64,000 bases of DNA from Castellaniella hirudinis_A (GTDB taxonomy: Bacteria > Pseudomonadota > Gammaproteobacteria > Burkholderiales > Burkholderiaceae_B): assembly GCF_047468865.1 (NCBI RefSeq), contig NZ_JBLGTV010000010.1, positions 1 to 64,000 on the forward strand, in the 5' to 3' direction. The position numbers and the translations under genes were made by a program. Numbering within the stretch: the first letter of the stretch is position 1; every line of letters starts with the position of its first letter. Positions 62,807-64,000 of this stretch are shown here, one piece after another. Under the pieces are notes generated by a model. The model had not been told where the DNA came from. It searched no databases and worked only from the letters and a program-made list of their open reading frames with translations.

Positions 62807-63435
62807 TGCCCGCGGCCCCAGAAGACGCCACGCCGCCCGCGGGCGCTGCGCCCCACCGCCCGCCGCTTTCCCTGGCCCTCCAAGCCGACGGCTGGCTGCC
62901 CCCCGGGGGGCCGGTTCTGCACCGCCCATCGCCCAACCACGACCGGCGGCCCGAAGACGAGGATCCCTATCTGCTGGTCATCCACAACATCAGCCTGCCG
63001 CCCGGCGTATTCGAGGGCGACGCAGTCATCGATTTTTTCCAGAATCGGCTGGACATCGCCGCCCACCCCTGGTTCGAAAACATCCGCGACCTGCGGGTAT
63101 CCGCCCATTTCCTGATCCGCCGCGACGGCCGGATCGTGCAGTTCGTGCCCACCACTTTGCGGGCCTGGCACGCGGGGGTGTCCGCTTTCCAGGGACGCGA
63201 ACGCTGCAACGACTATGCCATCGGCATCGAGCTGGAAGGTACGGACACCACCCCCTATACCGGCGCTCAATACGCCGCCCTGAACGCGCTGGCGGCGGCC
63301 ATTTGCAGCCGCCACCCCATCCGGGCCGCCTGCGGGCACGAACACATCGCCCCGGGCCGCAAGACCGACCCCGGTCCCGCTTTCGAATGGGGGCGGCTGG
63401 CCGGCGCCGCGCCGCTCGCCCCAGACCTATTCTGA
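62806..63435 (+). CDS. ampD: 1,6-anhydro-N-acetylmuramyl-L-alanine amidase AmpD
   Basis: 209-residue cytoplasmic zinc amidase releasing peptides from anhydro-muropeptides in cell-wall recycling. Zinc ligands are the His in LLVIHNISLP, the His in AGHEHIAPGR-like CGHEHIAPGRKTDPG and the Asp there. The Glu in YAIGIELEGTD and VSAHFLIRRDGRIVQFV complete the site. There is an N-terminal proline-rich extension of about 20 residues. Loss of AmpD de-represses AmpC beta-lactamases in bacteria that have ampR. Coupled to the small gene by TAATG. Confidence 0.95.
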   Translation: MPAAPEDATPPAGAAPHRPPLSLALQADGWLPPGGPVLHRPSPNHDRRPEDEDPYLLVIHNISLPPGVFEGDAVIDFFQNRLDIAAHPWFENIRDLRVSAHFLIRRDGRIVQFVPTTLRAWHAGVSAFQGRERCNDYAIGIELEGTDTTPYTGAQYAALNALAAAICSRHPIRAACGHEHIAPGRKTDPGPAFEWGRLAGAAPLAPDLF

Positions 63436-63505
63436 ATAGGGGGCAAGACGAAATCCCCGTGGCGGCCTACTCGAATAACCGGCACCCGCCGCGCGGGCAG
63501 ACGCA

Positions 63506-64000
63506 TCAATCCGCCTTCAAGGCGGCAGCGTGATGCGCGATGTGGTCGCCGATAAAGCTGGCAATAAAGTAATAGCTGTGGTCATAACCCGCCTGACGGC
63601 GCAGCGTCAGCGGGTGCCCGGCCTCGCGGCAAGCGGCTTCCAGCAGTTCGGGGCGCAGTTGGCCCGCTAAAAACTCGTCGTCCAGCCCCTGGTCGACCAA
63701 AATCGGCAGGCGTTCGGGCGCGGCGCGAAGCAAGGCGACGGCATCCCACTGCGCCCAGGCATCGGGGTCTTGGCCCAGATAGGCCGCAAAGGCTTTTTGC
63801 CCCCAGGGCACCTGGCCGGGGGCCACGATAGGCGAAAACGCGGACACGCTGCGATACCGCCCGGGGTGGCGCAACGCCGTCACCAAGGCCCCATGCCCCC
63901 CCATCGAATGCCCCGCAATGGCGCGTACCGGCAAGGCGGGAAAATGCTGTTCGACCAGGGCGGGCAGTTCGTCCGCCACATAATCCTGCATGCGGTAGTG
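63506..64000 (-). CDS. S-formylglutathione hydrolase, C-terminal part (cut by window edge)
   Basis: Esterase-D-family enzyme of glutathione-dependent formaldehyde oxidation. The window holds about 165 C-terminal residues. The nucleophile is in IAGHSMGGHGAL, the Asp in VDQGLDDEFLAGQLRP, and the His in AGYDHSYYFIASFIGDH. The N-terminal part, about 115-120 residues, lies beyond 64000. An adh/frmA partner would be expected upstream (to the right), but it is not visible. Confidence 0.93.
   Translation of the reverse strand, partial: HYRMQDYVADELPALVEQHFPALPVRAIAGHSMGGHGALVTALRHPGRYRSVSAFSPIVAPGQVPWGQKAFAAYLGQDPDAWAQWDAVALLRAAPERLPILVDQGLDDEFLAGQLRPELLEAACREAGHPLTLRRQAGYDHSYYFIASFIGDHIAHHAAALKAD

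Overview
The window is GC-rich, densely packed chromosomal DNA from a Gram-negative bacterium. Porin, TamAB, tandem-glycine-riboswitch gcvTHP, endonuclease-type MutL and the purM/hda/HAD/pcnB/folK neighbourhood point to Betaproteobacteria, order Burkholderiales, most likely Alcaligenaceae (Bordetella/Achromobacter relatives). This placement rests on gene content and order seen by eye, not on a search.

Layout. 1-0.8 kb: an apparent IS21-family terminus cutting off an Rpn-like nuclease gene. 1-2.1 kb: an outer-membrane porin. 2.4-10.1 kb: tsaE-amiC and mutL-miaA, a conserved cluster split here by a minus-strand block holding a ParE/RHH toxin-antitoxin pair, an AEC permease and a DedA protein. 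10.1-10.6 kb: a tiny two-gene RHH/coiled-coil module. 10.6-15.7 kb: purM facing hda, a HAD phosphatase, pcnB, folK and folA, the last three coupled by ATGA overlaps. 15.8-21.2 kb: a tautomerase, a degenerate 27-bp repeat array, and gcvT-gcvH-gcvP behind a tandem glycine riboswitch with a good promoter. 21.2-29 kb: CoA transferase, chemoreceptor, BaiN-type flavoprotein, Orn/Lys/Arg decarboxylase and dcd, all minus strand. 29.1-38.3 kb: mrp-tamA-tamB with coupled starts, opposite metG. 38.3-43.8 kb: a potassium-channel-like protein, a CDF exporter, and a divergent CadR/CadA metal-resistance pair with a classical MerR-type promoter. 43.8-50.2 kb: META lipoprotein, 3-methyladenine glycosylase, DUF72 protein, small membrane protein, S9 peptidase, MFS transporter. 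50.3-52.4 kb: a TonB-dependent siderophore receptor in operon with the MFS gene, with a Fur-box-like site upstream. 52.6-55.3 kb: a LysR regulator divergent from a glutathionyl-hydroquinone reductase and a WrbA-like quinone reductase.

55.3-57.3 kb is an eroded accessory strip next to a tRNA-Gly(CCC) gene: an integrase arm-domain relic fused to a HipB-like HTH relic, a TacA-TacT toxin-antitoxin pair collapsed into one reading frame by an internal deletion, and an AT-richer ORF with no proper start. 57.4-64 kb returns to core genes: trmB-pip-thiS, bacterioferritin, ffh, ypjD, a PP0621-type protein, ampD, and the C-terminal half of S-formylglutathione hydrolase at the right edge.

The most unusual structure is a tandem array of 81-bp units (59336-59674) between thiS and bfr. 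It starts exactly on the thiS terminator hairpin, each unit carries a second hairpin with a compensatory change in one copy, the array stays open in several frames (one runs in frame into bfr), and its partial last copy supplies a possible -35 box for bfr. I found no CRISPR array, no rRNA gene and no complete mobile element.
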